In this document: piece by piece, positions 17,205-25,662 of the stretch
Layout of the letters: each line of letters begins with the position of its first letter
How positions within the stretch are numbered: position 1 is the first letter of the stretch
Made by a program: the position numbers and the translations under genes
NCBI RefSeq assembly: GCF_015752315.1
Contig: NZ_JADOVJ010000001.1
Span: 4,270,501-4,334,500, forward strand
Direction of reading: 5' to 3'
DNA length: 64,000 nucleotides
DNA from: Nocardioides luteus
GTDB lineage: Bacteria; Actinomycetota; Actinomycetes; Propionibacteriales; Nocardioidaceae
The notes under the pieces: generated by a model
What the model was told of the DNA's origin: nothing
Databases searched by the model: none
Seen by the model: the letters and a program-made list of their open reading frames with translations, nothing else

Positions 17205-17255
17205 CTGTTTACGTACTGTAAACAGGTAACCTGCGTATCAGTAGACCTAATACGC
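17205..17255. promoter_or_regulatory. Cluster of three inverted repeats upstream of the LuxR gene
   Basis: Within 51 bases there are CTGTTTAC-5-GTAAACAG (17205-17225), CAGGT-A-ACCTG (17223-17233) and GCGTAT-11-ATACGC (17233-17255). They overlap end to end, lie 68-118 bp before the ATG of the LuxR gene and are noticeably AT-richer than the surroundings. They are good candidates for operator sites of that regulator. Confidence 0.55.
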
Positions 17256-17322
17256 GGGCGATACAGCGCTCCCACAGAAAATCCGGTATGCATTTGGATG
17301 TACCTTGAGGTGGGGGGTGACC

Positions 17323-19887
17323 ATGTCGGATCGCGAAGGTGTCCTCGCGCGGGTGGTCGACGAGGTCGCCGACTACGTCGGTGCGGGCCTGAGCGTGCAT
17401 CTGGTCGGCCCGCGAGGATCGGGCCGCAGCGAGCTCTGCGCGCTGGTCGCCGACCGGCTCGAGGACGAGGGCCTGTCCGTGTTCCAGCTCAGCGGGCACC
17501 GCGCCTGGCAGAACGAGCCGTTCGCCGCGCTGCTCGCCGCGGGCATCGGCGGCGCGACGCCGCCGGGGCCGCGTAGGACCATCGGCGAGATGACCGCGGC
17601 GCTGAGCAAGCAGCTCGGCAACGGCACCGTCCTGGTGATCGACGACGCCGACGCCCTCGACACCTACTCGGTCGGCGCCCTGCGCAACATCCACCGCCAG
17701 CGGCGCCTGCTGGCGGTGACCAGCAGCCGCCACCAGCACCCGGTCGCCGAGAACACGCTGATGCTGGGCATCGCGCCGTCGGTCCAGGTGCGCTCCCCTG
17801 CGCTCGAGGTCGACGAGGTGCACGAGGTGTGCCGGGCGATCCTGGGCGGCCCGGTCGAGGCCGGGTCGCTGGCCCGGATCACGATGGCGACGGGCGGGCT
17901 GCTCGGCTTGGTCCGGGCCATCGCCACCGTCGGGCCCCGGGCAGGGGTGCTGGAGCAGCTCGACGGGCTGTGGCGGTTGCCGCGGCGTACGGGCTGGGCT
18001 CCTGAGCTGGCCTCGGCCGTCGAGCCGCTGGTCGCCGGGCTCGACCAGGCCGCCTGGGACGGCGCGACCGCGCTCGCGGTGACGGGTCCGGTGCCGCTGG
18101 ACGAGGCCGAGAAGCTGCTCGAGCGCGATGTGCTCGACGCGCTCTTCGCCCACGGGCTGGCGCGCCACAGCGAGGACGGACCGGGCAGCGGCGTCGTGGG
18201 CCTCTACCCGCCGCTCATCGGCGACTACCTGATCACCGAGGGGTCGGCGTTCGGGCTGGTGATCGCACGCAACCACCTCGCCGCCGACCAACGCCTCCTC
18301 GACCACGCCACCCACCGGCCCCGCGGCGCCGATGCCGCCCTCCTCCACCAGCGTTCGCTGCGCCAGATGGCCGACGAGGTCGCCCGCGCGCGCCGCGCCT
18401 GGACCGAGATGCCCTCGCCCGAGACCGCGCTGCCGCTGCTCGTCGCGCTCCGCAACACCGCCGCGCCTCGTGACCAGATCGACGAGGTCGAGCGGCGCAC
18501 CCCGCTGACCGACACCCAGGAGTCGGCCTGGATGCTGGCGTGGTTCGCCACCTGGAAGGCGGTCGAGTTGGGTGGCCTGAAGGAGGCCAAGGCCGTCCTC
18601 GACGACGGGCTGACGCGACTGCCCGCCTTCGCCGCGACGCTCGAGGCCTCCCGGGCCCACCTGCAGTTCCAGACCGAGTACGTCCCCGAGGTGCCCACCG
18701 TCGAGCCCGACCCGCGCGACACGGTCGGCCCGGAGATGCTCGCGGTCGTCGCAGCCGAGCGCCTCCTCTCCGCCGGGATGGTCGAGCAGGCGCGCAACCT
18801 GCTGGAGAGCCAGCAGCCGCAGAACCCGCTGCCTGCGGGGCTGCACGCCTTCCTCGTCGGGCTGGCCGACGTGCTCGGCGGTGATCTCGACCGCGGCATC
18901 GACTTCGCCCGCGAGCAGCTCGAGGCGGCCACCCAGAGCTCGAGCGCGATGCTCATCCAGGCCCACGCCTATCTGTGCGTACTCGGCCTGAGCATCGCCG
19001 GCCGGCTGACCGAGGCGAGCCAGGCGGCCTTCCAGAGCCTCTCGTCCTCGAGCGTCGCCGCCTACCGCGACGTCGCCCACACCGGCATCCTGACCCTCGG
19101 CGCCGAGATCGCGATGGCGCAGGGCCGCCCGGAGTACGCCCGCAGCCTCGCCTCCCAGATCGGTGGCGCGAAGGTGGCCTTCGGCCCGTGGCCCGGGATG
19201 GTGGCGAGCATCATGGCGCCGGCCAACGGCCGGATGCCCAGCCTCAAGGAGCTGTGCGAGCTCGTCGGCCAACGCCTGGACGCCGGCTACGTCACCGGTG
19301 GCATCTTCCTCGCCATCGAGGCGGTCGAGCGCGGCGCCAACGAGAACAAGCACATCACCCGTGCCGCCAGCCTCGCGGCCGGCACCGAGAGCCCGCTGCT
19401 GCAGGGCATGGGGGCGTACGCAGCCGCCACCGCCGCCGGCGACGTCGACGCCCTCCGCGAGGCGATCGTGATCCTCGCCGATGCCGGCGCCCTCGTCTTC
19501 GTGACCCGGGCCGCCATCTCGCTGGCGATCCTGCAGCGTGAGGCCGGCAATCTGACCGAGGCCGCCGAGACGCTCGACCTCGCCTGGGAACGCTCCGAGA
19601 TCTCCGGCAGCCGAGCCGGGCTGTTCCGCCGCGCGGCGACCCACATCGGGCTCTCCGGTCGGGAGAGCGAGGTGCTCCGGCTGCTGCCCGACGGCCCCAC
19701 GACCGCCTCGTTGGCCGCGGACCTCGAGATGAGCACCCGCACGGTGGAGACCCACCTGCACAACATCAGCCGCAAGACCGGGGTCTCCGGGCGCGAGGAC
19801 CTCGCCCGGGTGGCGAGCACCTGGCTGCGGCCGGCACCGAACGGCGACTACTCAGCCGGGGTCAGGCACTTCACCAGCGGCTCGTAG
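17323..19887 (+). CDS. Large LuxR-family ATPase regulator (LAL/MalT-like)
   Basis: The 854-residue protein starts with an AAA-type ATPase domain (P-loop GPRGSGRSE, Walker B in VLVIDDADAL), continues with a long helical repeat region and ends in a LuxR helix-turn-helix (GLSGRESEVLRLLPDG, ADLEMSTRTVETHLHNI). This is the LAL-type architecture of signal-integrating activators. The ATG at 17323 is preferred because GAGGTGG ends about 9 bases before it; in-frame GTG and TTG codons lie 6 and 18 bases upstream. The gene stands alone and overlaps the convergent lipoprotein gene by 40 bp. Its targets are unknown. Confidence 0.88.
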   Translation: MSDREGVLARVVDEVADYVGAGLSVHLVGPRGSGRSELCALVADRLEDEGLSVFQLSGHRAWQNEPFAALLAAGIGGATPPGPRRTIGEMTAALSKQLGNGTVLVIDDADALDTYSVGALRNIHRQRRLLAVTSSRHQHPVAENTLMLGIAPSVQVRSPALEVDEVHEVCRAILGGPVEAGSLARITMATGGLLGLVRAIATVGPRAGVLEQLDGLWRLPRRTGWAPELASAVEPLVAGLDQAAWDGATALAVTGPVPLDEAEKLLERDVLDALFAHGLARHSEDGPGSGVVGLYPPLIGDYLITEGSAFGLVIARNHLAADQRLLDHATHRPRGADAALLHQRSLRQMADEVARARRAWTEMPSPETALPLLVALRNTAAPRDQIDEVERRTPLTDTQESAWMLAWFATWKAVELGGLKEAKAVLDDGLTRLPAFAATLEASRAHLQFQTEYVPEVPTVEPDPRDTVGPEMLAVVAAERLLSAGMVEQARNLLESQQPQNPLPAGLHAFLVGLADVLGGDLDRGIDFAREQLEAATQSSSAMLIQAHAYLCVLGLSIAGRLTEASQAAFQSLSSSSVAAYRDVAHTGILTLGAEIAMAQGRPEYARSLASQIGGAKVAFGPWPGMVASIMAPANGRMPSLKELCELVGQRLDAGYVTGGIFLAIEAVERGANENKHITRAASLAAGTESPLLQGMGAYAAATAAGDVDALREAIVILADAGALVFVTRAAISLAILQREAGNLTEAAETLDLAWERSEISGSRAGLFRRAATHIGLSGRESEVLRLLPDGPTTASLAADLEMSTRTVETHLHNISRKTGVSGREDLARVASTWLRPAPNGDYSAGVRHFTSGS

Positions 19888-20240
19888 AGCTCCTTGCTGG
19901 CCTTCTGGTCGGCCTTCGACAGGTCCTCCGGGCTGATCTTGGAGACGTCCTCGGCCTCGACCAGGAGCCGCACCGCCTCGTCGGAGAGGTCGGACTCGTA
20001 GTAGGTCTTCGCCAGGCACGCGGACTGGTCCTCGGTCACCTGGTCACCGCTGCTCTTGGTGATCTGGCTCTCGATGTCCGCGACGCTGGGACGATCGCTG
20101 CCACTGCTGCTGTCCTGGCCGCCGCCGCAGGCAGTCAGCGAGAACAACGCGAGCAGAGAGGCCGCCGCCAGAGCCGACCGGCGAAATCGACGGTCTCGGG
20201 CTCCGCTTCGGCGCATGTGGGGGTACGCGATCATGACCAC
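19848..20240 (-). CDS. Small secreted lipoprotein, unknown function
   Basis: The product of up to 130 residues has an arginine-rich N-terminus, a short hydrophobic stretch and a lipobox (ALFSLTAC), followed by a GGG/serine linker and an acidic domain with two further cysteines (QSACLAKTYY and VKCLTP) that could form a disulfide. It resembles no family I recognise. The start is uncertain: GTG at 20240, ATG at 20234 and ATG at 20216 are all possible. The 18-base repeat core CTCGGGCTCCGCTTCGGC overlaps the codons just after 20216. The 3' end overlaps the LuxR gene. Confidence 0.7.
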   Translation of the reverse strand: MVMIAYPHMRRSGARDRRFRRSALAAASLLALFSLTACGGGQDSSSGSDRPSVADIESQITKSSGDQVTEDQSACLAKTYYESDLSDEAVRLLVEAEDVSKISPEDLSKADQKASKELYEPLVKCLTPAE

Positions 20241-20291
20241 GCATCATGGCGTACGCCACCCTCCCCCGCTAGAGGGGAGGGTATCGCGGCC

Positions 20292-21692
20292 TCAGGAGCT
20301 GGTCAGGAAGAAGAGCAGGTCCTGACGGGTCAGGACACCGACCGGCTTGCCGTCCTCGTGCACCAGCAGCGCGTCGGAGCTGCCCAGGGTGTGGGCGGCA
20401 TCGTGAGCGTCGGCACCGGAGCCGATCGAGGGCAGTGGCGGCGACATGTGCTCCTCGACGGAGTCGGTGAGCTTGGCCTTGCCGGTGAACAGCGCCTCCA
20501 GCAGGGTGCGCTCCGAGACCGAGCCCGCGACCTCGGCGGCCACGATCGGCGGCTCGGCACGCACGACCGGCATCTGCGAGACGCCGTACTCCTGCAGGAT
20601 GTGCACCGCCTCGGCGATCGTCTCGCCCGGGTGGGTGTGGACCAGGTCGGGCAGCCGGCCGGACTTGCCGCGCAGCACGTCGCCGACGGTCTGCTTCGCG
20701 GCCTCGCCGGTCGCGAAGCCGTACTGCGCCAGCCACTCGTCGTTGAACACCTTGGTCAGGTAGCCGCGCCCGGAGTCGGGCAGCAGCACGACGATCACGG
20801 CGTTCTCGCCCTCCGGCGTGCCGGCCAGCTCCGCGGCGAGCTGCTTGGCGGCGTACGCAGCCATGCCGGCGCTGCCGCCGACGAGCAGCTGCTCCTCGCG
20901 GGCGAGCCGGCGGGTGTAGGCGAAGGAGTCGGCGTCGGAGACCTCGATGATCCGGTCGGCGATGTCGCGGTCGTAGGTGTCCGGCCAGAAGTCCTCGCCG
21001 ACGCCCTCGACCAGGTAGGGCCGACCGGTGCCGCCGGAGTAGACGCTCCCGGCGGGGTCGGCGCCGATGATCTGGACGTCCGGGTTCTGCTCCTTGAGGT
21101 AGCGGCCGATCCCGGAGATCGTGCCGCCGGTGCCGACACCGGCCACGAAGTGGGTGATCCGGCCTTCGGTCTGGCGCCAGATCTCGGGGCCGGTCTCCTC
21201 GTAGTGGGAGCGCGGGTTGTTGGGGTTGGCGTACTGGTTCGGCTTCCAGGCGCCGGGCTGCGAGGCGAGCCGGTCGGAGACGTTGTAGTAGGAGTCGGGG
21301 TGCTCGGGCGGCACGGCCGTGGGGGCGACGACGACCTCGGCGCCGTAGGCCTTCAGCACGTTGCGCTTGTCCTCGCTGACCTTGTCAGGGCAGACGAAGA
21401 TGCACTTGTAGCCCTTCTGCTGGGCGACCATCGCCAGGCCGACACCGGTGTTGCCGGAGGTGGGCTCGACGATCGTGCCGCCGGGCTGCAGCTCACCGGA
21501 GGCCTCGGCCGCCTCGATCATCCGGGTGGCGATGCGGTCCTTCACCGAACCGCCCGGGTTGAGGTATTCCACCTTGGCCAGAACCAGCGGTCCCTGGCCG
21601 GGTTCAGAGGCCCCGGCGCCGTCCAGCGCACGCCCCAGCCGCACGAGCGGAGTGTTGCCAATAAGGTCGAGAAGCGAGTCCACGTACTCCAT
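20292..21692 (-). CDS. cbs: Cystathionine beta-synthase
   Basis: The 466-residue protein has the fold-type II PLP enzyme core with the cofactor lysine at position 51 (NPGGSVKDR), the phosphate-binding SGNTGVGLA loop and GVGTGGTISG, followed by a C-terminal pair of CBS domains (about 335-466). It condenses homocysteine with serine (or O-acetylserine) to form cystathionine. The length and the C-terminal CBS pair fit cystathionine beta-synthase rather than a plain cysteine synthase. It appears monocistronic and divergent from the SGNH hydrolase gene. Confidence 0.93.
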   Translation of the reverse strand: MEYVDSLLDLIGNTPLVRLGRALDGAGASEPGQGPLVLAKVEYLNPGGSVKDRIATRMIEAAEASGELQPGGTIVEPTSGNTGVGLAMVAQQKGYKCIFVCPDKVSEDKRNVLKAYGAEVVVAPTAVPPEHPDSYYNVSDRLASQPGAWKPNQYANPNNPRSHYEETGPEIWRQTEGRITHFVAGVGTGGTISGIGRYLKEQNPDVQIIGADPAGSVYSGGTGRPYLVEGVGEDFWPDTYDRDIADRIIEVSDADSFAYTRRLAREEQLLVGGSAGMAAYAAKQLAAELAGTPEGENAVIVVLLPDSGRGYLTKVFNDEWLAQYGFATGEAAKQTVGDVLRGKSGRLPDLVHTHPGETIAEAVHILQEYGVSQMPVVRAEPPIVAAEVAGSVSERTLLEALFTGKAKLTDSVEEHMSPPLPSIGSGADAHDAAHTLGSSDALLVHEDGKPVGVLTRQDLLFFLTSS

Positions 21693-21770
21693 GGCGACAG
21701 CGTATGTCCACTAGGTGAGATCCCCTATATCCCGATACTGAGTGCCCGGTAATGGGCCGAAGACTTTAGA

Positions 21771-22796
21771 GTGTTCCCCGTGGCGAAGAAGAGTCTGGCT
21801 CGCAAGACCGCGTACGCCGGTGGGGGTGTTCTGGCCGCGACAGCCGCGTTCGCCGGGGTCCTCGTCGCGGAAGCGGCGCTTGCCGTCAGGGCGACCCACC
21901 AGGTGAAGATGCCCGTGGCACCGTCGCCGACGGGGTGGTACGGAGCGCGTCAGCCGGGGCGTCCGATCAACATCGCGCTGCTCGGTGACTCGAGCGCCGC
22001 GGGCTACGGGATGACCGAGGTCGAGGACACGCCCGGCGCCGTCCTCGCCTCCGGCGTCTCCGAGAAGGCACACCGGCCGGTGCGTCTGCACGACCTCTCC
22101 GAGATCGGCGCGAAGTCCTCCGACCTGCACCCCCAGGTCGAGAAGGCGATCGCCGCCGACGCCGACATCGCGGTGATCCTGGTCGGCTCCAACGACGTGA
22201 TCCGCCGGGTGCGCCCGCGGGTCGCGGTGAGCCACCTCGCCCAGGCCGTCATCCGGCTCCAGGAGGCGGGGGTCAAGGTGCTCGTCGGCACCGTCCCCGA
22301 CCTCAGCACGGCCACCCCGATCCTGCCTCCGCTGCGCTCGATCATGCGGGCCTGGTCGATCCGCATCGCCGCCGGACAGATCTTCCACGTCATCCGCGCC
22401 GGCGGCCACACGGTGTCGCTGGGCGACGTCCTCGGTCCGGCCTTCAAGGCCACTCCGGCGTTCTGGTTCGGCGCCGACCTGTTCCACCCCTCCGCTGCCG
22501 GCTACCACGCCCTCGGCGAGGTGCTGGTCCCGCCGACGCTCTCGGTGCTGGGCCTCGTCGGCGACGAGAACGCCATCCTGGAGACCTACAACGGCAAGCA
22601 CGTGATGCCGCTCGCCGCTGCCTCCCTGCGCGCCGTCATCCGGCCGGGAACCGAGATCGACCCGGCGCCGCGTCCGCGTGGACGCTTCGGCAACTGGGCG
22701 CGTGCCCGGTCCTTCGAGAACGAGCAGCGCACGCCTCACCGTGGCGAGCGTCCCTCGGAGACTCCCCCGCTCGCCGAGCGGCAGGCCGCCCGCTAG
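21771..22796 (+). CDS. SGNH/GDSL-family secreted or membrane-anchored hydrolase
   Basis: The 341-residue protein starts with a basic N-terminus and a hydrophobic segment (about residues 13-38) that can act as a signal anchor. It then shows the SGNH blocks: LLGDSSAAGYG with the nucleophile serine, VGSNDV with the block-III asparagine, and ADLFHPSAAGYHALG with the catalytic Asp and His. It is probably an ester hydrolase at the cell surface. Start codons GTG 21771 and GTG 21780 are both possible; neither has a strong ribosome site. Confidence 0.85.
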   Translation: MFPVAKKSLARKTAYAGGGVLAATAAFAGVLVAEAALAVRATHQVKMPVAPSPTGWYGARQPGRPINIALLGDSSAAGYGMTEVEDTPGAVLASGVSEKAHRPVRLHDLSEIGAKSSDLHPQVEKAIAADADIAVILVGSNDVIRRVRPRVAVSHLAQAVIRLQEAGVKVLVGTVPDLSTATPILPPLRSIMRAWSIRIAAGQIFHVIRAGGHTVSLGDVLGPAFKATPAFWFGADLFHPSAAGYHALGEVLVPPTLSVLGLVGDENAILETYNGKHVMPLAAASLRAVIRPGTEIDPAPRPRGRFGNWARARSFENEQRTPHRGERPSETPPLAERQAAR

Positions 22797-22800
22797 CCCC

Positions 22801-22845
22801 GCTGGTCGAGCCGCCGGAGCCGCTATGCGGAGGCGTGTCGAGACC
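22801..22845. repeat. Intergenic repeat with nested inverted symmetry
   Basis: The segment from GCTGGTCGAGCCGCCGGAGC to GCGTGTCGAGACC directly follows the SGNH hydrolase stop. It contains CCGC-TAT-GCGG at its centre and outer TCGA arms. It looks like the short extragenic repeats that are common between genes in Nocardioides-type genomes; that family assignment is from memory. Confidence 0.5.
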
Positions 22846-22867
22846 AACACTGTTGGCATGCGAAACG

Positions 22868-22900
22868 AACCGCCCCGCGCCTTGGAGGCGCGGGGCGGTT
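22868..22900. terminator. Strong bidirectional intrinsic terminator
   Basis: A perfect 14-bp stem (AACCGCCCCGCGCC with its complement) encloses a 5-base loop, followed by TTGTTGCTT on the plus strand and by GTTCGTTT on the minus strand. It lies between the convergent SGNH hydrolase and BI-1 genes and would end both transcripts. Confidence 0.9.
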
Positions 22901-22919
22901 GTTGCTTGTCAGCGGGCGA

Positions 22920-23768
22920 TCAGTCCTGCTGGAAGATCGCCAGCAGGCGGAGCAGGTTGGTGTAGATCCAGACGAGGCTGACGGTCAGGCCGAAGACGGC
23001 GCGCCACGACTCACGCTCAGGGAGCTGGGCGCGGATGCCCTGCTCGATCTGGTCGAAGTCGAGGATCAGCATGAACACACCGAGCGCGAGGCCGGCGATG
23101 GCGGTGACCATGCCCAGCGTGCCGAGGCCGAAGAGGCCGAAGCTGGCGCCGAAGAAGCCGAGCACGAGCTCCATCAGGCTCAGGCCCACCATGCCGAACA
23201 TGGCCGCGATCACGAAGGTGCGGAACTTGTTGCCGACCTTGATGTTGAAGAACTTGTACGCAGCCAGGGTGCCCGCGAACGCGGCGAAGGTGCCGATCAC
23301 GGCCTGGACGACGATGCCGCCACCGATCATGGCGTCGAACGTCTTGCTCAGCGCGCCCAGGGCGACGCCCTCGGCAACGGCGAAGGCAAGGACCAGCGCC
23401 GGGCTGACGACACGCTTGAACGAGTTGACCAGGGACAGGATGAAGGCCGCACCGGCACCGAGGGTCGCGGCCAGGTAGAGCGGCGCGAGGTTGGCGGTGG
23501 AGTCGATGGCGGGGGTCATCACCCAGGTCGCGATGGCGGCGAGGAAGACGACACCGAGGGTGATCGCGCCCTTCTGCACCACCGAGTCGATCGTCATGGG
23601 GGCGCCCGTGGTGGGCGCCTGGGGGGCGCCGGTCGACCACTGGCTCGGGTCCTGCCCGTAGCCGGCGTACGGAGCGCCGTTGCCACCGTAGGTCGCGTTG
23701 CCGTAGGCGTTCTGCGACGGCTGCCCGAAGCCCTCTGCCCTACGGAACACCGGGTTGTTGCTCTGCAT
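22920..23768 (-). CDS. Bax inhibitor-1/YccA family membrane protein
   Basis: From the ATG at 23768, preceded by GAGGAG about ten bases upstream, the protein has 282 residues. A glycine-, tyrosine- and proline-rich cytosolic N-terminus (1-65) is followed by seven hydrophobic helices with the BI-1 core, including MLILDFDQIEQG near the C-terminus, where the family has its conserved aspartates. Members form calcium-leak or stress-related membrane proteins; the bacterial role is not settled. It is monocistronic. Confidence 0.88.
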   Translation of the reverse strand: MQSNNPVFRRAEGFGQPSQNAYGNATYGGNGAPYAGYGQDPSQWSTGAPQAPTTGAPMTIDSVVQKGAITLGVVFLAAIATWVMTPAIDSTANLAPLYLAATLGAGAAFILSLVNSFKRVVSPALVLAFAVAEGVALGALSKTFDAMIGGGIVVQAVIGTFAAFAGTLAAYKFFNIKVGNKFRTFVIAAMFGMVGLSLMELVLGFFGASFGLFGLGTLGMVTAIAGLALGVFMLILDFDQIEQGIRAQLPERESWRAVFGLTVSLVWIYTNLLRLLAIFQQD

Positions 23769-23940
23769 CTGGGGGTCACTCCTCGAAAGCGACGTGAAAG
23801 GTTCCGCCACGGTGGCGGCTCCTGTGGCCAGCGTACCGGCCCTGTGTCTCACTCAACGTCCGGGACGACCCTGAGGTTCCCGCAGTAACGCGACTGTCGG
23901 ACGTCAACGGCAGACAGAGAAGGATGCCATACTGTTTGGT

Positions 23941-24411
23941 ATGCCGGGCCGCACGCGCGGATGGACCGCATCGGATCTCGAAAGAGCCGTGTCCCTCTCG
24001 TTTTCCATTGCCGAGGTCCTTCGTCGACTCGACCTTCGGGCAGCAGGTGGCAACTACGCCACGATCCGCAACGCGATCGATCAAGCAGGCCTGGATACAT
24101 CCCACTTCAGCGGCCAGGCCTGGAGCAAGAACGTCGTGCTCGGGGCGCGGCGGACGCTCGACGCCTACCTCTCCAACGACTATCCGATCAGTTCGCATCG
24201 CCTGAGACTGCGCTTGATCAACGAGGGCGTCATGCCCGCAAAGTGCAACAAGTGTGGCGGCGTGGAATGGTTGGGCCAGCCGATTCCCCTGGAGCTCGAC
24301 CACCGAGATGGCAACTCCAAGAACAACCGACTCGAGAATCTTGAGTTGCTCTGTCCGAACTGTCACGCTCAGACACCCACCTACCGGGGAAAGAATCGCA
24401 AGCGGGCGTAG
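23941..24411 (+). CDS. HNH endonuclease, 3' end overlaps a tRNA-like gene
   Basis: The 156-residue protein has an N-terminal helical domain (LDLRAAGGNYATIRN, GLDTSHFSGQAW) typical of a widespread group of small actinobacterial and phage HNH proteins, then a zinc-bound HNH domain with CNKC, the catalytic LELDHRDGNSKNNR block and CPNCHAQT. It is a candidate homing-type DNA nuclease. Base composition is visibly lower in GC than its neighbours, which suggests transfer. The last ten bases, including the TAG stop, are also the 5' acceptor strand of the tRNA-like gene downstream, an arrangement hard to explain by chance. Confidence 0.9.
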   Translation: MPGRTRGWTASDLERAVSLSFSIAEVLRRLDLRAAGGNYATIRNAIDQAGLDTSHFSGQAWSKNVVLGARRTLDAYLSNDYPISSHRLRLRLINEGVMPAKCNKCGGVEWLGQPIPLELDHRDGNSKNNRLENLELLCPNCHAQTPTYRGKNRKRA

Positions 24412-24480
24412 GCCAACGGCGAGCCGGGGACCTTAAAAGTCCTGTCGAATGTGTGGGTTCGAATCCCACCGCCCGCACCA
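24402..24480 (+). tRNA. Atypical tRNA-Leu(UAA)-like gene
   Basis: A 79-base cloverleaf can be drawn: acceptor GCGGGCG/CGCCCGC (7 bp), a 3-bp D stem with GG in the loop, anticodon stem GGGAC/GTCCT with loop CTTAAAA (anticodon TAA), T stem GTGGG/CCCAC with loop TTCGAAT, discriminator A and encoded CCA. The anticodon would read the leucine codon UUA, which is very rare in such genomes. The variable region is nine bases, too long for class I and too short and unpaired for a normal class II leucine tRNA, so it may be a mobile-element tRNA or a degenerate one. Its 5' end lies inside the HNH gene. Confidence 0.75.
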
Positions 24481-24501
24481 ACCACCCATCAACCGCAGGC
24501 G

Positions 24502-25062
24502 TCATAAGTACGTCTGGCGCTGGTGGAGCGCGTGGGCGCCGGCGACGCGGTCGATGAAGAGCAGACCGTTGGTGTGGTCGATCTCGTGCTGCAGGCAGCG
24601 GGCCTCGAAGGCGTCGGTGACGATCTCGACGGTCTCGCCGGTGACCGGGAGCTGGCCGCGTACCTTCAGCCGGGAGGCGCGCTTCACGTCACCGGTCAGG
24701 TCGGGGACGGACATGCAGCCCTCGCGGGCCTTCTCGTTGCGGCTGGCCTCGACGACCTCGGCGTTGCACAGGACGTACGTCCCGTGGTGGGTGCGCGTCT
24801 TCACGTGGGTGGAGACGTCGACGCAGAAGATCCGGGCCGAGACCCCGACCTGGTCTGCGGCCAGGCCGACGCAGCCGGGCGAGACCCGCATGGTGGCGAT
24901 CAGGTCGGCGGCGAGCTGGACGGTCTCGGGGGCGGCGGGGTCGACGTCCTTGCCGGGGACGGAGAGGACGTGGGCGGGGGCGCGTACGACGTCGAGGACC
25001 TTGCCCTCGACACCCAGCTCGGCTTCCGTCCAGGACAAGACTCGTTCGTTGATCCCGCTCAC
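24502..25062 (-). CDS. def: Peptide deformylase
   Basis: The 186-residue enzyme contains all three deformylase motifs: GCVGLAADQVG (motif I, GxGxAAxQ-like), REGCMSVP (motif II with the metal-binding cysteine) and QHEIDHTNG (motif III HExxH). It removes the N-formyl group from nascent proteins using Fe2+. The GTG start at 25062 overlaps the stop of the upstream ACT-domain gene by four bases, so the two are co-translated. Confidence 0.94.
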   Translation of the reverse strand: MSGINERVLSWTEAELGVEGKVLDVVRAPAHVLSVPGKDVDPAAPETVQLAADLIATMRVSPGCVGLAADQVGVSARIFCVDVSTHVKTRTHHGTYVLCNAEVVEASRNEKAREGCMSVPDLTGDVKRASRLKVRGQLPVTGETVEIVTDAFEARCLQHEIDHTNGLLFIDRVAGAHALHQRQTYL

Positions 25063-25577
25063 AGGTCGTCGGCCTCGATCGGCCGCAGGGTGGCGTCGAC
25101 GCCGAGCTCCTGGGTGACCCGCTTGATCGACGCCTCGAGCACGGCGACGTCGGCGTCCGCCGGCAGCTCGAGCTCGGCGACGACGACATAGAGGTCGCCG
25201 GAGAGACGGGTGGTCAGGTCGGTGATGTTGCCACCGACGGCGGCGATCTCGGCGGTCACCGTGGAGACGATGCCGGGGCGGTCGCCGCCGTGGACGGAGA
25301 GGACGAAGAGCTGGCCGGAGCCGGCCGGGGCCTGCTCCTCGGGGAGCTCGTAGACCGTGACCGTCAAGGTGCCGTCGGACGCGATCGGCTCGAGGTCGGC
25401 TCGGATGGCCTCCGTGGTCGCCTCACCCGCGCAGAGCAGCGTCATCGCGAAGTGACCTCGCAGCCGGGTCATCGTCGAGTCCTCGAGGTTGAGTCCGAGT
25501 CCGGCGAGACGGGCGGTGGTGTCGGCGATGATCCCCGGGCGGTCGTGTCCCAGGACGGTGATGGCGTGGATGGTCAC
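25059..25577 (-). CDS. ACT-domain regulatory protein (GcvR-like)
   Basis: The 172-residue protein consists of two ACT domains (starting HAITVLGHDRPGIIADTTA and VLSVHGGDRPGIVSTVTAEI), the arrangement of glycine-cleavage repressor GcvR-like proteins. ACT domains bind amino acids; here the ligand and partner are unknown. The GTG at 25577 is chosen because conservation begins directly with VTIHAI; the longer open frame upstream is proline-rich noise antisense to the next gene. It is followed by def with a 4-base overlap. Confidence 0.85.
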   Translation of the reverse strand: MTIHAITVLGHDRPGIIADTTARLAGLGLNLEDSTMTRLRGHFAMTLLCAGEATTEAIRADLEPIASDGTLTVTVYELPEEQAPAGSGQLFVLSVHGGDRPGIVSTVTAEIAAVGGNITDLTTRLSGDLYVVVAELELPADADVAVLEASIKRVTQELGVDATLRPIEADDL

Positions 25578-25662
25578 ACAACCATTGTCACCCGCGGCCT
25601 GCCGAACGCAGACCGCGGGTGACGCAGTTGGCCCGCTATGAGGATCAGCGCCGGAGCGCGGA

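Larger units (their letters stand above)
16600..17322. other. Repeat- and hairpin-rich divergent intergenic region
   Basis: No credible gene was found in these 723 bases between cydA and the LuxR regulator, which are transcribed away from each other. The short open frames here have the repetitive composition of the repeats themselves. From left to right it holds two DevR-box-like sites, a tandem duplication of about 123 bp, a long hairpin and a set of three inverted repeats near the LuxR gene, each listed separately. Confidence 0.8.

Noticed and set aside
17209..19761. 850-residue minus-strand frame
   Set aside because: Antisense shadow of the LuxR ATPase gene without recognisable motifs.
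23941..24480. IscB/HEARO-type HNH nuclease with guide RNA
   Set aside because: The protein is only 156 residues, lacks RuvC motifs, and the adjacent RNA is tRNA-shaped.
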